Source of the DNA: Leucobacter celer subsp. astrifaciens
GTDB taxonomy: Bacteria; Actinomycetota; Actinomycetes; Actinomycetales; Microbacteriaceae
Length of the DNA: 64,000 nucleotides
Direction of reading: 5' to 3'
NCBI RefSeq assembly: GCF_001273835.1
Contig: NZ_JHEI01000147.1
Location: 1-64,000 of the forward strand
The notes below the pieces were generated by a model, which had not been told where the DNA came from, did no database searches, and saw only the letters and a program-made list of their open reading frames with translations. The stretch's first letter is position 1; the number at the start of each line of letters is the position of its first letter. Below, one piece after another: positions 25,626-33,465 of the stretch. Both the position numbers and the translations under genes were made by a program.

Positions 25626-26342
25626 ATGATCACCCTCGCCGTCTTCGACATGGCCGGCACCACCATCGACGACGGCGGAGCCGTCTACGAGGCGCTGCGG
25701 CGCGCGGTCGAGGAGACCGGTGTCATGGTCTCCCCCGCCGACCTGCAGACCTGGATGGGCACCGAGAAGCGCGCGGCCATCACGGCGCTCATCGAGCTCG
25801 GCGGCGGCGACCCCACCACCCCGGAGGGCCGGGTCGACGCGGCGTTCGAGCGTTTCCGCACGATCCTCGACGAGCTCTACACCGCCGAGCCGCCCACCCC
25901 CATCGACGGAGTACCCGAGGCCGTCGCCGCCCTGCGTGCCTCCGGCGTGCAGGTGGCGCTCACCACCGGGTTCTCGGTCGACGTGGCCGAGGGGATCCTC
26001 GATCAGCTGGGCTGGATCGTGGGCGACGGCGACGGATCCGCGTCGGCCGACGCGGTGCGGCTCGACGCCCTGGTCTGCGGTGACGAGGTCGCGGCCGGTC
26101 GCCCGGCGCCCTACATGATCCACCGCGCCATGGAGCGCACGGGCACCCTCGACGCCTCAGAGGTGCTCGTGGCCGGGGACACCGCGGTCGACGTGCAGGC
26201 CGGCGCCCACTCGGGCGCTGCGATCACGATCGGTGTGCTGTCGGGCAAGCTCGCGCGCGAGGCCTTCGAGGGGCAGCCCTACACGGAGCTGCTCGACTCG
26301 GTGGCCGAGATCCCGGCCTACCTCGCGGCCCGCACCGCGTAG
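25626..26342 (+). CDS. Phosphonatase-like HAD hydrolase
   Basis: 238-aa HAD-fold hydrolase. Motif I FDMAGTTIDD carries the AGT typical of phosphonoacetaldehyde hydrolase (PhnX) rather than the DGT of most HADs; motif II is in LTTGFS, and motif IV in VAGDTAVD. Lys48 in WMGTEKRAA sits where PhnX has its Schiff-base lysine. It would split phosphonoacetaldehyde into acetaldehyde and phosphate, completing the route fed by the oxidoreductase. AAGGAG precedes the ATG by 5 bp. It is probably co-transcribed with the GntR gene. The family is usually called phosphonatase-like because the substrate has not been shown for all members. Confidence 0.85.
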   Translation: MITLAVFDMAGTTIDDGGAVYEALRRAVEETGVMVSPADLQTWMGTEKRAAITALIELGGGDPTTPEGRVDAAFERFRTILDELYTAEPPTPIDGVPEAVAALRASGVQVALTTGFSVDVAEGILDQLGWIVGDGDGSASADAVRLDALVCGDEVAAGRPAPYMIHRAMERTGTLDASEVLVAGDTAVDVQAGAHSGAAITIGVLSGKLAREAFEGQPYTELLDSVAEIPAYLAARTA

Positions 26343-26392
26343 CCGACGCCCCCTTCCCGGCTCCGCCATCTGCCCCTCCCTCTCTAAGTACA

Positions 26393-26471
26393 CGAGACCA
26401 TGCCCAACCTTCGAGAGCATGGCCGGATTCGCGTCTTTCGGGCATGGTATCGAAGGTCGGGCATGCTCTCG
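26393..26471. repeat. Large palindrome downstream of the AbiEi-like gene
   Basis: Inverted repeat with 29-bp arms, 25 of 29 bases matching (26393-26421 and 26443-26471). Each arm has CATG, CCC, ACCTTCGA and CATG blocks. It lies between the convergent HAD and AbiEi-like genes and could end both transcripts. The rest of the 26343-26484 gap shows nothing else. Confidence 0.75.
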
Positions 26472-26484
26472 ACGGGAATGATCC

Positions 26485-27510
26485 TCATGAGAGCCCCGGC
26501 ACGTCGAGGCCGAAGCCGCGAAGCATGCGGCCGAACCGACGCGTCGTAGAGGTCTGAGCCCAGCCCCAGCGCACCACATCGTTGCGTGTGACGCCCTTCA
26601 CCTTGACCTCGCGCTCCCGCTCATCGAGCAGCACCTGCTCGAGCGTACGCCCGCGCCGGAACTCGGGATCCGCGAACTTCACCCTCCCATCCATCTCCCC
26701 GAAGGTCCTCTGCCCCACGAAGAAGAAGTCCAGCCAAAAATTCTCGCCGTCAGGCCCGACCACGTGCACTTGGATCTCATGCGGCACTCGCAGCCTCACC
26801 AGGTGCAGGCGGCTCACGCTCTCGGCGACGGAGTCGGCTCTCGGATCTGCGATCCTCAGCAGCCACCGAGCCCGAGCCACACCCCTGCCCCCACGCATCG
26901 TGCCCAGCATCGCGAGTTCGCGCTCCCTCCACTCGTCCACGGCGCCGAGGTCCTGGTCTCGTGTCACTCCGAAAAGCCGCCGGAGTCCGGCATCCGCGCA
27001 CCCGATCGCCGTTTCTGCCGGCGCCCATCTCGCGAGATCGATGACGGTGCGAGCCAACGACGTGACGCGCAGCCCCTCCACCTCGCAGATGTCCTCGTCG
27101 GGCACATCGGCGAGGTGCTGCAGCACCGGAGCCGAGCTCGTGCCCCGTCGCGCAGGCGAAGTCGTCACGTGAACGCGCTCCATCTGGCCCCGGCTGGTCC
27201 AGTAGATCGGGATCCCCCAGATCGCCGCTGCCGAGAGGTGCGAGAAGAGCGGCCTCGCCTGCTTCCGCAGCCGCGCCACCGCGAGCGTTCGCGCGAGCAG
27301 CTGCTCGTCGATGCGCATCGCATGCCAGGTCTCAGCGCGCATGTAGCATCCGCGCAGCACGCGCACGATCGCACCCGCGCAGACCGCGGCCGACAGTCCG
27401 CGCTCATCGTACTCGTCGCCGGCGAGCAGATTCCGCTTCAAGGCCAGCTGTCTGCGGACGAATCGGATCCGCTCACGATGCTCTCTCATCCCGTCAGCGT
27501 CGTCGAACAC
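26485..27510 (-). CDS. AbiEi-like antitoxin-domain protein, no toxin partner
   Basis: 341-aa protein. The N-terminal part (about 30-105; LSAAVCAGAIVRVLRGCYM, then PLFSHLSAAAIWGIPI) resembles the AbiEi winged-helix antitoxin domain found in many actinobacterial orphan proteins. The C-terminal part (about 235-310; ENFWLDFFFVGQRTFGEMDG) has the D-x-n-E layout of a nuclease-like fold (DUF559/restriction-like). I see no AbiEii nucleotidyltransferase toxin beside it. Start is GTG at 27510, or ATG at 27489. Large palindromes lie on both sides, which suggests a mobile or selfish cassette. Function not known. Confidence 0.75.
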   Translation of the reverse strand: MFDDADGMREHRERIRFVRRQLALKRNLLAGDEYDERGLSAAVCAGAIVRVLRGCYMRAETWHAMRIDEQLLARTLAVARLRKQARPLFSHLSAAAIWGIPIYWTSRGQMERVHVTTSPARRGTSSAPVLQHLADVPDEDICEVEGLRVTSLARTVIDLARWAPAETAIGCADAGLRRLFGVTRDQDLGAVDEWRERELAMLGTMRGGRGVARARWLLRIADPRADSVAESVSRLHLVRLRVPHEIQVHVVGPDGENFWLDFFFVGQRTFGEMDGRVKFADPEFRRGRTLEQVLLDEREREVKVKGVTRNDVVRWGWAQTSTTRRFGRMLRGFGLDVPGLS

Positions 27511-27617
27511 GGCGAGATTCGCCAGGCCGTTCAGGCCTGATGGGGAGAAATCGGCGCTCGAACCCTCGGATCAGCTCACTGTGAGCGAAATACCCCGATC
27601 CTGGGCGCAGGTCCCGG

Positions 27618-27696
27618 CGAAACCATGCCCTCTCCTCGAGAGCGTGTCTGATTCAGACGCATTCCGTCGTGTTCTCGGAGGCAGGACATGGTTTCG
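27618..27696. repeat. Large palindrome upstream of the AbiEi-like gene
   Basis: Arms 27618-27641 and 27673-27696 share CGAAACCATG and CTCCGAGA-type blocks, and the centre holds a second hairpin GTCTGATTCAGAC. It resembles the element at 26393-26471 in size and in its CCATG cores. The remainder of 27511-27842 is GC-rich with GGACCGG-like simple repeats and no gene I can support. Confidence 0.65.
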
Positions 27697-27842
27697 AGGT
27701 GGGGAGGGTCACGGCTGAAGCTCGGGCAGAGGCGGGACATGACGCGGACAACACGGGTGGACTGACCGGGCGGACCGGAATGGACCGGGACACAGCGCGG
27801 CACGAACAGACCAGGACGGACCGGGCGGACGGCGCGGACTCC

Positions 27843-28538
27843 TCAGGCGGGAACGGGGATGAGCGTGTCCGCGCGCAGCGAGGCCGAGACCAGGATCGGC
27901 AGGTGGTCGGAGAGACCGCGTCCGAGAGTCTGCACGCTGTTGATGTCGAGACCCGACGAGGTGGCGAAGTCGAAGTGCCCGCGGAACATCTTGTAACGGG
28001 TGTAGGTGCGCTTGTCGCTCAGACTGAGCTCGTACCCGTGATCCCGCATCTCGATGTCGAGGCGGCCCTTGAACACCGGGTAGTTGTAGTCGCCCACCAT
28101 GAGCGCGGGCAGGCCGGGCCCGAGCTGGCGCAGCTGCGCGAGCGCCGTGTGGATCTGATAGCGGCGCAGCGAGTTGAGCGCGGTCAGCGGGGCCGCGTGA
28201 AACGAGGCCACGACGAGATCCCGCTCCGTCTCGAGGTCGTGCAGCCGCGCCCCCAGCAGGCGCTCGTGCGCCGGCGCGAGCAGGCGGTCGTGCAGCGACT
28301 TCTTCAGCTGGAAGGTGTGCGCCGTACGGGTGCGGAACCGTTCCTCGCGCACGTACATCGCGAGTCCCAGGCGGTTGCGCTCGGTCGCGTGCACCAGCGA
28401 CAGATGGCCGAGGTGCGCCGGCAGCGCGATGGCCTCAGCCTCCTGCAAGCAGAGCACGTCGACCTCGTGATCATCGGCGAGCGCGCCGATCTCGGCGACG
28501 GCACGGTTCTTACGCAGGTTGTAGCTGACGACCTTCAT
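27843..28538 (-). CDS. Endonuclease/exonuclease/phosphatase-family protein
   Basis: 231-aa protein of the EEP fold (DNase I/exonuclease III type). Motifs: VVSYNLRKN at the start (metal-binding Asn), LCLQEAEA (catalytic Glu), FHAAPLT, VGDYNYP (Asp/Asn pair) and GLSDHLPIL (final Asp-His). All metal and catalytic positions appear intact. I start at the ATG at 28538, which has GAGGAGGGG 6 bp upstream; an ORF start at 28583 is less likely. No signal peptide, so it acts in the cytoplasm; the substrate could be nucleic acid or a phosphoester. Confidence 0.8.
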   Translation of the reverse strand: MKVVSYNLRKNRAVAEIGALADDHEVDVLCLQEAEAIALPAHLGHLSLVHATERNRLGLAMYVREERFRTRTAHTFQLKKSLHDRLLAPAHERLLGARLHDLETERDLVVASFHAAPLTALNSLRRYQIHTALAQLRQLGPGLPALMVGDYNYPVFKGRLDIEMRDHGYELSLSDKRTYTRYKMFRGHFDFATSSGLDINSVQTLGRGLSDHLPILVSASLRADTLIPVPA

Positions 28539-28597
28539 ACAGCGCCCCTCCTCGGGTTCTGCCGGAATTCCGACGTCACCCACTCTACCTCCGCAGA

Positions 28598-28657
28598 TCT
28601 GGATGTCACCCGAGGCTTCTGGATGTCACCTGAGGCTTCCGGGTGTCACCGGAAGCT
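28598..28657. repeat. Three 20-bp tandem repeats
   Basis: Units of TCTGGATGTCACCCGAGGCT type: copies 1 and 2 differ at one base, copy 3 is more diverged. Copy 3 contains the stop of the LysR gene. They lie between the starts and ends of two minus-strand genes, with no other feature in the gap. Confidence 0.75.
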
Positions 28658-29560
28658 GAGATCCGCGGCCTCGGCGGCGAGCGCTTCGCGCACGGCGGCG
28701 AGCGCGGGATGCGAACCCCGCGAGGATCGCGCGGCCGTGAAGATGCTGCGGTGCGGATCCTCCGGCAGCGGCAGCAGCCGCACGTCGGCGGCCGCACCCG
28801 CGTGCACGAGTCCCGGGAGCAGTGAGACCGCGTTGCCCGACTCGATGAGCCGCAGGTGCGCCTGCAGGTCGGCGGTCTCGAAGCGCACATCCGGTTCGAA
28901 GCCGGCGCTGCGGCAGGCCTGCTCGGCCCAGTGCCGCGTCGCGGCCCCCTGCGGCTCCATCACCCACGGCAGCTCGGAGAGGTCGGCCAGCTCCCGGGCA
29001 CGATCGAAGCGGGCGTCACCCGATCCGAGCGGAGGCAGGCCCAGGCGGATGGGATCCTGCGTGAGCGGTTCGCGATCCAGCCCGGTGAAGTGCGGAGTCG
29101 AGTGCCCGGGGTACTGCTCGGCGACCACCAGGTCGAAGCCCCGCGCCCAGGTCTCGCGCAGCGCCGCACCGGGCTCGTACTGCACCACCTCGACCCGCAG
29201 CGCGGGATAGCGCTCGCGCAGACGCCGCAACGCCCCCGGCATGATGGCCAGCACTGCCGTCTGGAAGGCGGCGACACGCACGACGCCCGCCACCTCCGCG
29301 CGCGCACGGTGCAGCGCCGACTCCGCGCGTTCGAGTGCCGCGAGCAGCTCCTCGGTCTCGCCCACGAGCGCCTCCCCCGCCGCCGTGAGCTCGAGCGTGC
29401 GGCCGGTCTTGCGCAGCAGAGGCACCCCCGCTTCGCGCTCCAGCACGGCCAGCTGCTGGGACACGGCGGAGGGACTGTAGTTGAGCGCATCCGCCACCGC
29501 GGCGACGGTGCCGCGCGCGTGCAACTCCCACAGCAGCCGCAGCCGTTTCACGTCCAGCAT
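28646..29560 (-). CDS. LysR-family regulator, probably of proline catabolism
   Basis: 304-aa LysR-type protein: helix-turn-helix at residues 15-40 (GTVAAVADALNYSPSAVSQQ) and a ligand-binding domain from about 90 (VVRVAAFQTAVLAIMPGAL). It is divergent from putA with a 214-bp gap that carries two AAAGCATC sites, one of them a perfect AAAGC/GCTTT palindrome, a plausible LysR operator. LysR genes beside putA often activate it with proline, but that is inference here. Confidence 0.85.
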   Translation of the reverse strand: MLDVKRLRLLWELHARGTVAAVADALNYSPSAVSQQLAVLEREAGVPLLRKTGRTLELTAAGEALVGETEELLAALERAESALHRARAEVAGVVRVAAFQTAVLAIMPGALRRLRERYPALRVEVVQYEPGAALRETWARGFDLVVAEQYPGHSTPHFTGLDREPLTQDPIRLGLPPLGSGDARFDRARELADLSELPWVMEPQGAATRHWAEQACRSAGFEPDVRFETADLQAHLRLIESGNAVSLLPGLVHAGAAADVRLLPLPEDPHRSIFTAARSSRGSHPALAAVREALAAEAADLSFR

Positions 29561-29573
29561 CGCGCTCCCGCCG

Positions 29574-29619
29574 AAAGCATCAGTTTTACTTCACTTTATC
29601 CTACAAAAAGCATCGCTTT
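29574..29619. promoter_or_regulatory. Paired AAAGCATC sites, candidate LysR operator
   Basis: Two related blocks, AAAGCATCAGTTTT (29574-29587) and AAAGCATCGCTTT (29607-29619), 33 bp apart and followed by similar TACTTCA(C/T) sequence. This is the only AT-rich part of the gap and probably holds both promoters. Confidence 0.55.
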
Positions 29620-29682
29620 ACTTCATCCTTCAGAAGCCGCACACTGGCCTCAACGTCCAGTTGCACCGAGGCCCGGCGCATA

Positions 29683-29760
29683 GAACAGCACCGACGCCCC
29701 GCGTCATCGAACAGCACCGACGCCCCGCGTCATCGAACAGCACCGACGCCCCGCGTCATC
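29683..29760. repeat. Three perfect 26-bp tandem repeats in the putA leader
   Basis: Copies at 29683-29708, 29709-29734 and 29735-29760, each starting GAACAGCACCGACG and ending CGCGTCATC. They end 14 bp before the putA GTG. The perfect identity implies recent expansion or a selected function. Confidence 0.9.
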
Positions 29761-29774
29761 GAGAAAGGTCACCA

Positions 29775-32700
29775 GTGAGCAGTCACGTCGCAGGCACCGC
29801 AGCCCGCCCCCAGGATCTCGCCGACGAGGCCATCCGTCTCGTGCAGCGCTGGTTGCACGAGGCCGCGCAGGTGCCCGCCGATCCCTCGGCCGAGCGTCTG
29901 GCCGGCGTGCTGCGCGACCCCAACGGCCTCGACTTCACCGTCGGCTTCGTCGACGGCGTGGTGCGACCCGAGGATCTGAGCGCCGCGGCGAAGAAGCTGA
30001 ACGAGCTCACCCCCCTCACGCCGAAGTTCCTGCCCGCCCCCATGCGGGGCGCGATCGGCCTCGGCGGCGCCTTCGCGAAGCCGCTGCCCGGAGTGGTGGT
30101 GCCGATCGCCCGCAAGGTGCTGCGCCAGATGGTGAGCCACCTCATCATCGACGCGAGCGACGCCAAGCTCGGCCCCGCAATCACGAAGATCAAGCGCGAC
30201 GGCGTGCGCCTCAACATCAACCTGCTCGGCGAGGCCATCCTCGGCGAGCACGAGGCCGAGCGCCGCCTCGCCGGCACCCACAAGCTGCTGGCTCGCGACG
30301 ACGTCGACTACGTCTCCATCAAGGTCTCCTCGACCGTGGCCCCCCATAACCACTGGGCGTTCGACGAGGCCGTCGCGCACATCGAGGAGCAGCTCGTGCC
30401 GCTCTTCGAGCGCGCGAGCGCCGCCAGCCCGAAGAAGTTCATCAACCTCGACATGGAGGAGTACAAGGATCTCGACCTCACCGTCGCGGTCTTCAAGCGC
30501 ATCCTCGAGCGTCCCGAGTTCACGACGCTCGAGGCCGGCATCGTGCTGCAGGCCTACCTGCCCGACGCGCTCGGCGCCATGATCGACCTGCAGGAGTGGG
30601 CGGCGCAGCGCGTCGCCGAGGGAGGCGCCCCCATCAAGGTGCGCATCGTGAAGGGCGCGAACCTGCCGATGGAGCAGGTCGACGCCGCGATCCACGGCTG
30701 GCCGGTCGCCACCTGGGGCAGCAAGCAGGATTCGGACACCAGCTACAAGGCCGTCATCGACTACGCGCTCACCCCGGAGCGGGTGAAGAACGTGCGCATC
30801 GGCGTGGCCGGCCACAATCTCTTCGACGTGGCGCTCGCCTGGTTGCTCGCAAAGGCCCGCGGCGCGCAGGCCGGCATCGAATTCGAGATGCTGCTCGGCA
30901 TGGCCACGGGCCAGGCCGAGGCCGTGAAGCGCGAGGTCGGCTCCCTGCTGCTCTACACGCCCGTAGTGCACCCGCAGGAGTTCGACGTCGCGATCGCCTA
31001 CCTGATCCGCCGCCTCGAGGAGGGCGCGAGCCAGGAGAACTTCATGTCGGCCGTATTCGAGTTGAACGACAACCCCGCGCTGTTCGAACGCGAGAAGCAG
31101 CGCTTCCTCTCCTCGCTCGGCGATCTCGACGGCATCACCGGCGACGGCACGGTCGAGTCGTACGCCGTTCCGGGGTCGAATCGCGTGCAGGATCGCCGTC
31201 GCTACGATGAGGCCGGCGCCGAGGCGCGCGTCGAAGCGCTCGTCGAGGCCGGTCGGCGGGGCGAGTTCGAGAACGCCCCCGACACCGATCCCGATCTGCC
31301 GGGCAACCGCGCCTGGGGGCGAGGGATCGCTGAGCGCATGGTCGACTCGCAGCTCGGCGCCGATCTCGTCGCCTCGTCGCGCATCGGCGACGAGGACGCC
31401 CTGAACGACGTCGTCGAGCGCGGTGTCGCGGCGGCGGCCGGCTGGCAGGCGCTCGGCGCCGACGAGCGCGCCCGCATCCTCTACCGCGCCGGAGAGCGCC
31501 TCGAGGCGAAGCGGGCCGAGCTGCTCGAGGTGATGGGATCCGAGTGCGGCAAGACACTGGATCAGGGCGACCCCGAGGTCTCGGAGGCGATCGACTTCGC
31601 CAACTACTACGCCATGCTGGGCCAGCTGCTCGAGCAGGTCGACGGCGCCGAGTTCCAGCCGCAGAAGCTGATCGCCGTCATCCCGCCGTGGAACTTCCCG
31701 GTCGCGATCCCCGCGGGTGGCGTGCTCTCGGCACTCGCCGCGGGATCCTCCGTGATCATCAAGCCCGCATCGAGCTCGGCCCGCTCGGGCGCCGTGATGG
31801 TCGAGGCGCTGTGGGAGGCGGGCGTGCCCCGCGAGGTGTTGCAGTTCGTGCAGTTCGACGAGCGCGAGCTCGGTGCGAAGCTGATCGGCGATTCCCGCGT
31901 GGACCGCGTCATCCTCACCGGCGCGTACGAGACCGCCGTGAAGTTCCGCGAGTTCCGGCAGGATCTGCCGATCCTCGCAGAGACGAGCGGCAAGAACGCC
32001 ATCATCGTGACCCCGAACGCCGACCTCGATCTCGCAGCGAAGGACGTCGCGCTGTCCGCGTTCGGCCACGCCGGCCAGAAGTGCTCCGCGGCCTCGCTCG
32101 TGATCCTCGTCGGTTCGGTCGCCACCTCGAAGCGCTTCCGCGGCCAGCTGCTCGATGCCGTGCGCTCGCTCAAGGTGGGCACCCCCGAGCACCTCGAGAC
32201 CCAGATGGGAACGGTCATCACCGCACCCGACGGCAAGCTACTGCGCGGCCTCACCGCACTCGGCCCGGGCGAGAAGTGGCTGATCGAGCCGAAGCCCCTC
32301 GAGAGCGACAGCCCGCTGGCCCGCGACGGGAAGGGCGGCAACAAGCTCTGGAGCCCCGGCGTGCGGGACGGAGTCGAGCGGGGCTCCGAGTACCACCTCA
32401 CCGAATACTTCGGCCCGATCCTCGGCATCATGACGGCGAAAACCCTCGACGAGGCGATCGACATCGTCAACGAGATCGACTACGGCCTCACGAGCGGGCT
32501 GCACTCCCTCGACCGCGACGACCTCGCCCTGTGGCTGAATCGCATCGAGGCGGGCAACCTCTACGTCAACCGCGGCATCACGGGCGCGATCGTGCGCCGG
32601 CAGTCGTTCGGCGGCTGGAAGAAGTCGGCCATCGGCGCCGGCACCAAGGCCGGCGGCCCCAACTACCTGCACGGCCTCGGCGACTGGACCGACGCCCCCG

Positions 32701-33344
32701 TCGCGGGCGAGCTGCGGGCGCCCCGTCCCCGCGTGGCCCCGCTGCTGACGGCGGCGCAGCAGGCCGGTATCGCGGGTGAGGAGCTCGACTGGCTGCGCAC
32801 GGCGCTCGGGACCGACGCCGCGGCGTGGGAGGACGAGTTCGGGATCGCGCGCGACGCCTCCGGGCTCGGCGTCGAGCGCAACCTGCTGCGCTACCTGCCC
32901 GTGCCGCTCACCGTCCGCATCACCGCCGACGCCCCGCTGCACCGGGCTCTCCGCGTGATCGGCGCCGGCCTCGCGGCAGGGTCGGCGCCCGTCGTGAGCA
33001 CCCCCGTCGCGCTGCCGCAGCCGGTCCTCTCCGCGCTCGCCGCCGCGGGCGTGGACGTGCACTTCGAGGACGCCGCCGCGTGGGCCACCCGCGTGCAGCG
33101 ACTCGCCGCGCTGCAGGGTCCGCAGGCGGGCGCCCGCATCCGCGTGGTCGCCGGCGCATCGCGCGAGGCGGAGGTGGCTGCGGTCTACGAGGCCACGGCG
33201 GGCAAACCCGACATCGCGGTCTACGGCGGCGAGGTCGTGTCTGCCGGTCGGGTGGAGATGCTGCCGTACCTGCACGAGCAGGCGGTCTCGATCACCGCGC
33301 ACCGCTTCGGTACGCCGAATCAGCTCTCCGAGGGGCTGATCTAA
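29775..33344 (+). CDS. putA: Bifunctional proline dehydrogenase / P5C dehydrogenase
   Basis: 1189-aa enzyme turning proline into glutamate in two steps. Start GTG at 29775 with AAAGG 6 bp upstream; the open frame further upstream runs through tandem repeats and is not coding. The FAD-dependent proline dehydrogenase barrel (about 90-400) shows VDYVSIKVSS, FINLDMEEYKDL, GIVLQAYLPDAL, RIVKGANLPMEQ and GVAGHNLFDVALA. The NAD-dependent aldehyde dehydrogenase (about 500-960) has IPPWNFPVAIP, catalytic Glu near 735 (AETSGKNA) and catalytic Cys near 769 (GQKCSAA). A C-terminal region of about 200 residues is ALDH-superfamily-like without catalytic motifs. No N-terminal DNA-binding domain, so it is not a repressor itself. 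The proline symporter gene follows. Confidence 0.94.
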   Translation: MSSHVAGTAARPQDLADEAIRLVQRWLHEAAQVPADPSAERLAGVLRDPNGLDFTVGFVDGVVRPEDLSAAAKKLNELTPLTPKFLPAPMRGAIGLGGAFAKPLPGVVVPIARKVLRQMVSHLIIDASDAKLGPAITKIKRDGVRLNINLLGEAILGEHEAERRLAGTHKLLARDDVDYVSIKVSSTVAPHNHWAFDEAVAHIEEQLVPLFERASAASPKKFINLDMEEYKDLDLTVAVFKRILERPEFTTLEAGIVLQAYLPDALGAMIDLQEWAAQRVAEGGAPIKVRIVKGANLPMEQVDAAIHGWPVATWGSKQDSDTSYKAVIDYALTPERVKNVRIGVAGHNLFDVALAWLLAKARGAQAGIEFEMLLGMATGQAEAVKREVGSLLLYTPVVHPQEFDVAIAYLIRRLEEGASQENFMSAVFELNDNPALFEREKQRFLSSLGDLDGITGDGTVESYAVPGSNRVQDRRRYDEAGAEARVEALVEAGRRGEFENAPDTDPDLPGNRAWGRGIAERMVDSQLGADLVASSRIGDEDALNDVVERGVAAAAGWQALGADERARILYRAGERLEAKRAELLEVMGSECGKTLDQGDPEVSEAIDFANYYAMLGQLLEQVDGAEFQPQKLIAVIPPWNFPVAIPAGGVLSALAAGSSVIIKPASSSARSGAVMVEALWEAGVPREVLQFVQFDERELGAKLIGDSRVDRVILTGAYETAVKFREFRQDLPILAETSGKNAIIVTPNADLDLAAKDVALSAFGHAGQKCSAASLVILVGSVATSKRFRGQLLDAVRSLKVGTPEHLETQMGTVITAPDGKLLRGLTALGPGEKWLIEPKPLESDSPLARDGKGGNKLWSPGVRDGVERGSEYHLTEYFGPILGIMTAKTLDEAIDIVNEIDYGLTSGLHSLDRDDLALWLNRIEAGNLYVNRGITGAIVRRQSFGGWKKSAIGAGTKAGGPNYLHGLGDWTDAPVAGELRAPRPRVAPLLTAAQQAGIAGEELDWLRTALGTDAAAWEDEFGIARDASGLGVERNLLRYLPVPLTVRITADAPLHRALRVIGAGLAAGSAPVVSTPVALPQPVLSALAAAGVDVHFEDAAAWATRVQRLAALQGPQAGARIRVVAGASREAEVAAVYEATAGKPDIAVYGGEVVSAGRVEMLPYLHEQAVSITAHRFGTPNQLSEGLI

Positions 33345-33355
33345 CCCCGCAATCC

Positions 33356-33394
33356 GATCGACCGGCCCGGTCCACGCCCCGCGGCCGGTCGATC
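33356..33394 (+). terminator. Hairpin between putA and putP
   Basis: Perfect 12-bp arms GATCGACCGGCC / GGCCGGTCGATC with a 15-nt loop, 11 bp after the putA stop. No U-run, so it may only attenuate read-through into putP. Confidence 0.6.
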
Positions 33395-33465
33395 TGTGTC
33401 AGGGTGGACGAGACACCACCCTCGCGCTCCGATTCTCAGAACCACCCTTCGAAAGAAAAGAGACG

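Noticed and set aside
20758..26342. C-P lyase (phnGHIJKLM) pathway
   Set aside because: None of those genes is present; only importer, oxidase, regulator and HAD hydrolase are seen.
26485..27510. Complete type IV toxin-antitoxin pair
   Set aside because: No AbiEii nucleotidyltransferase gene lies on either side; only the AbiEi-like protein is present.
29683..29760. CRISPR array
   Set aside because: The repeats are directly adjacent with no spacers, and there are no cas genes.
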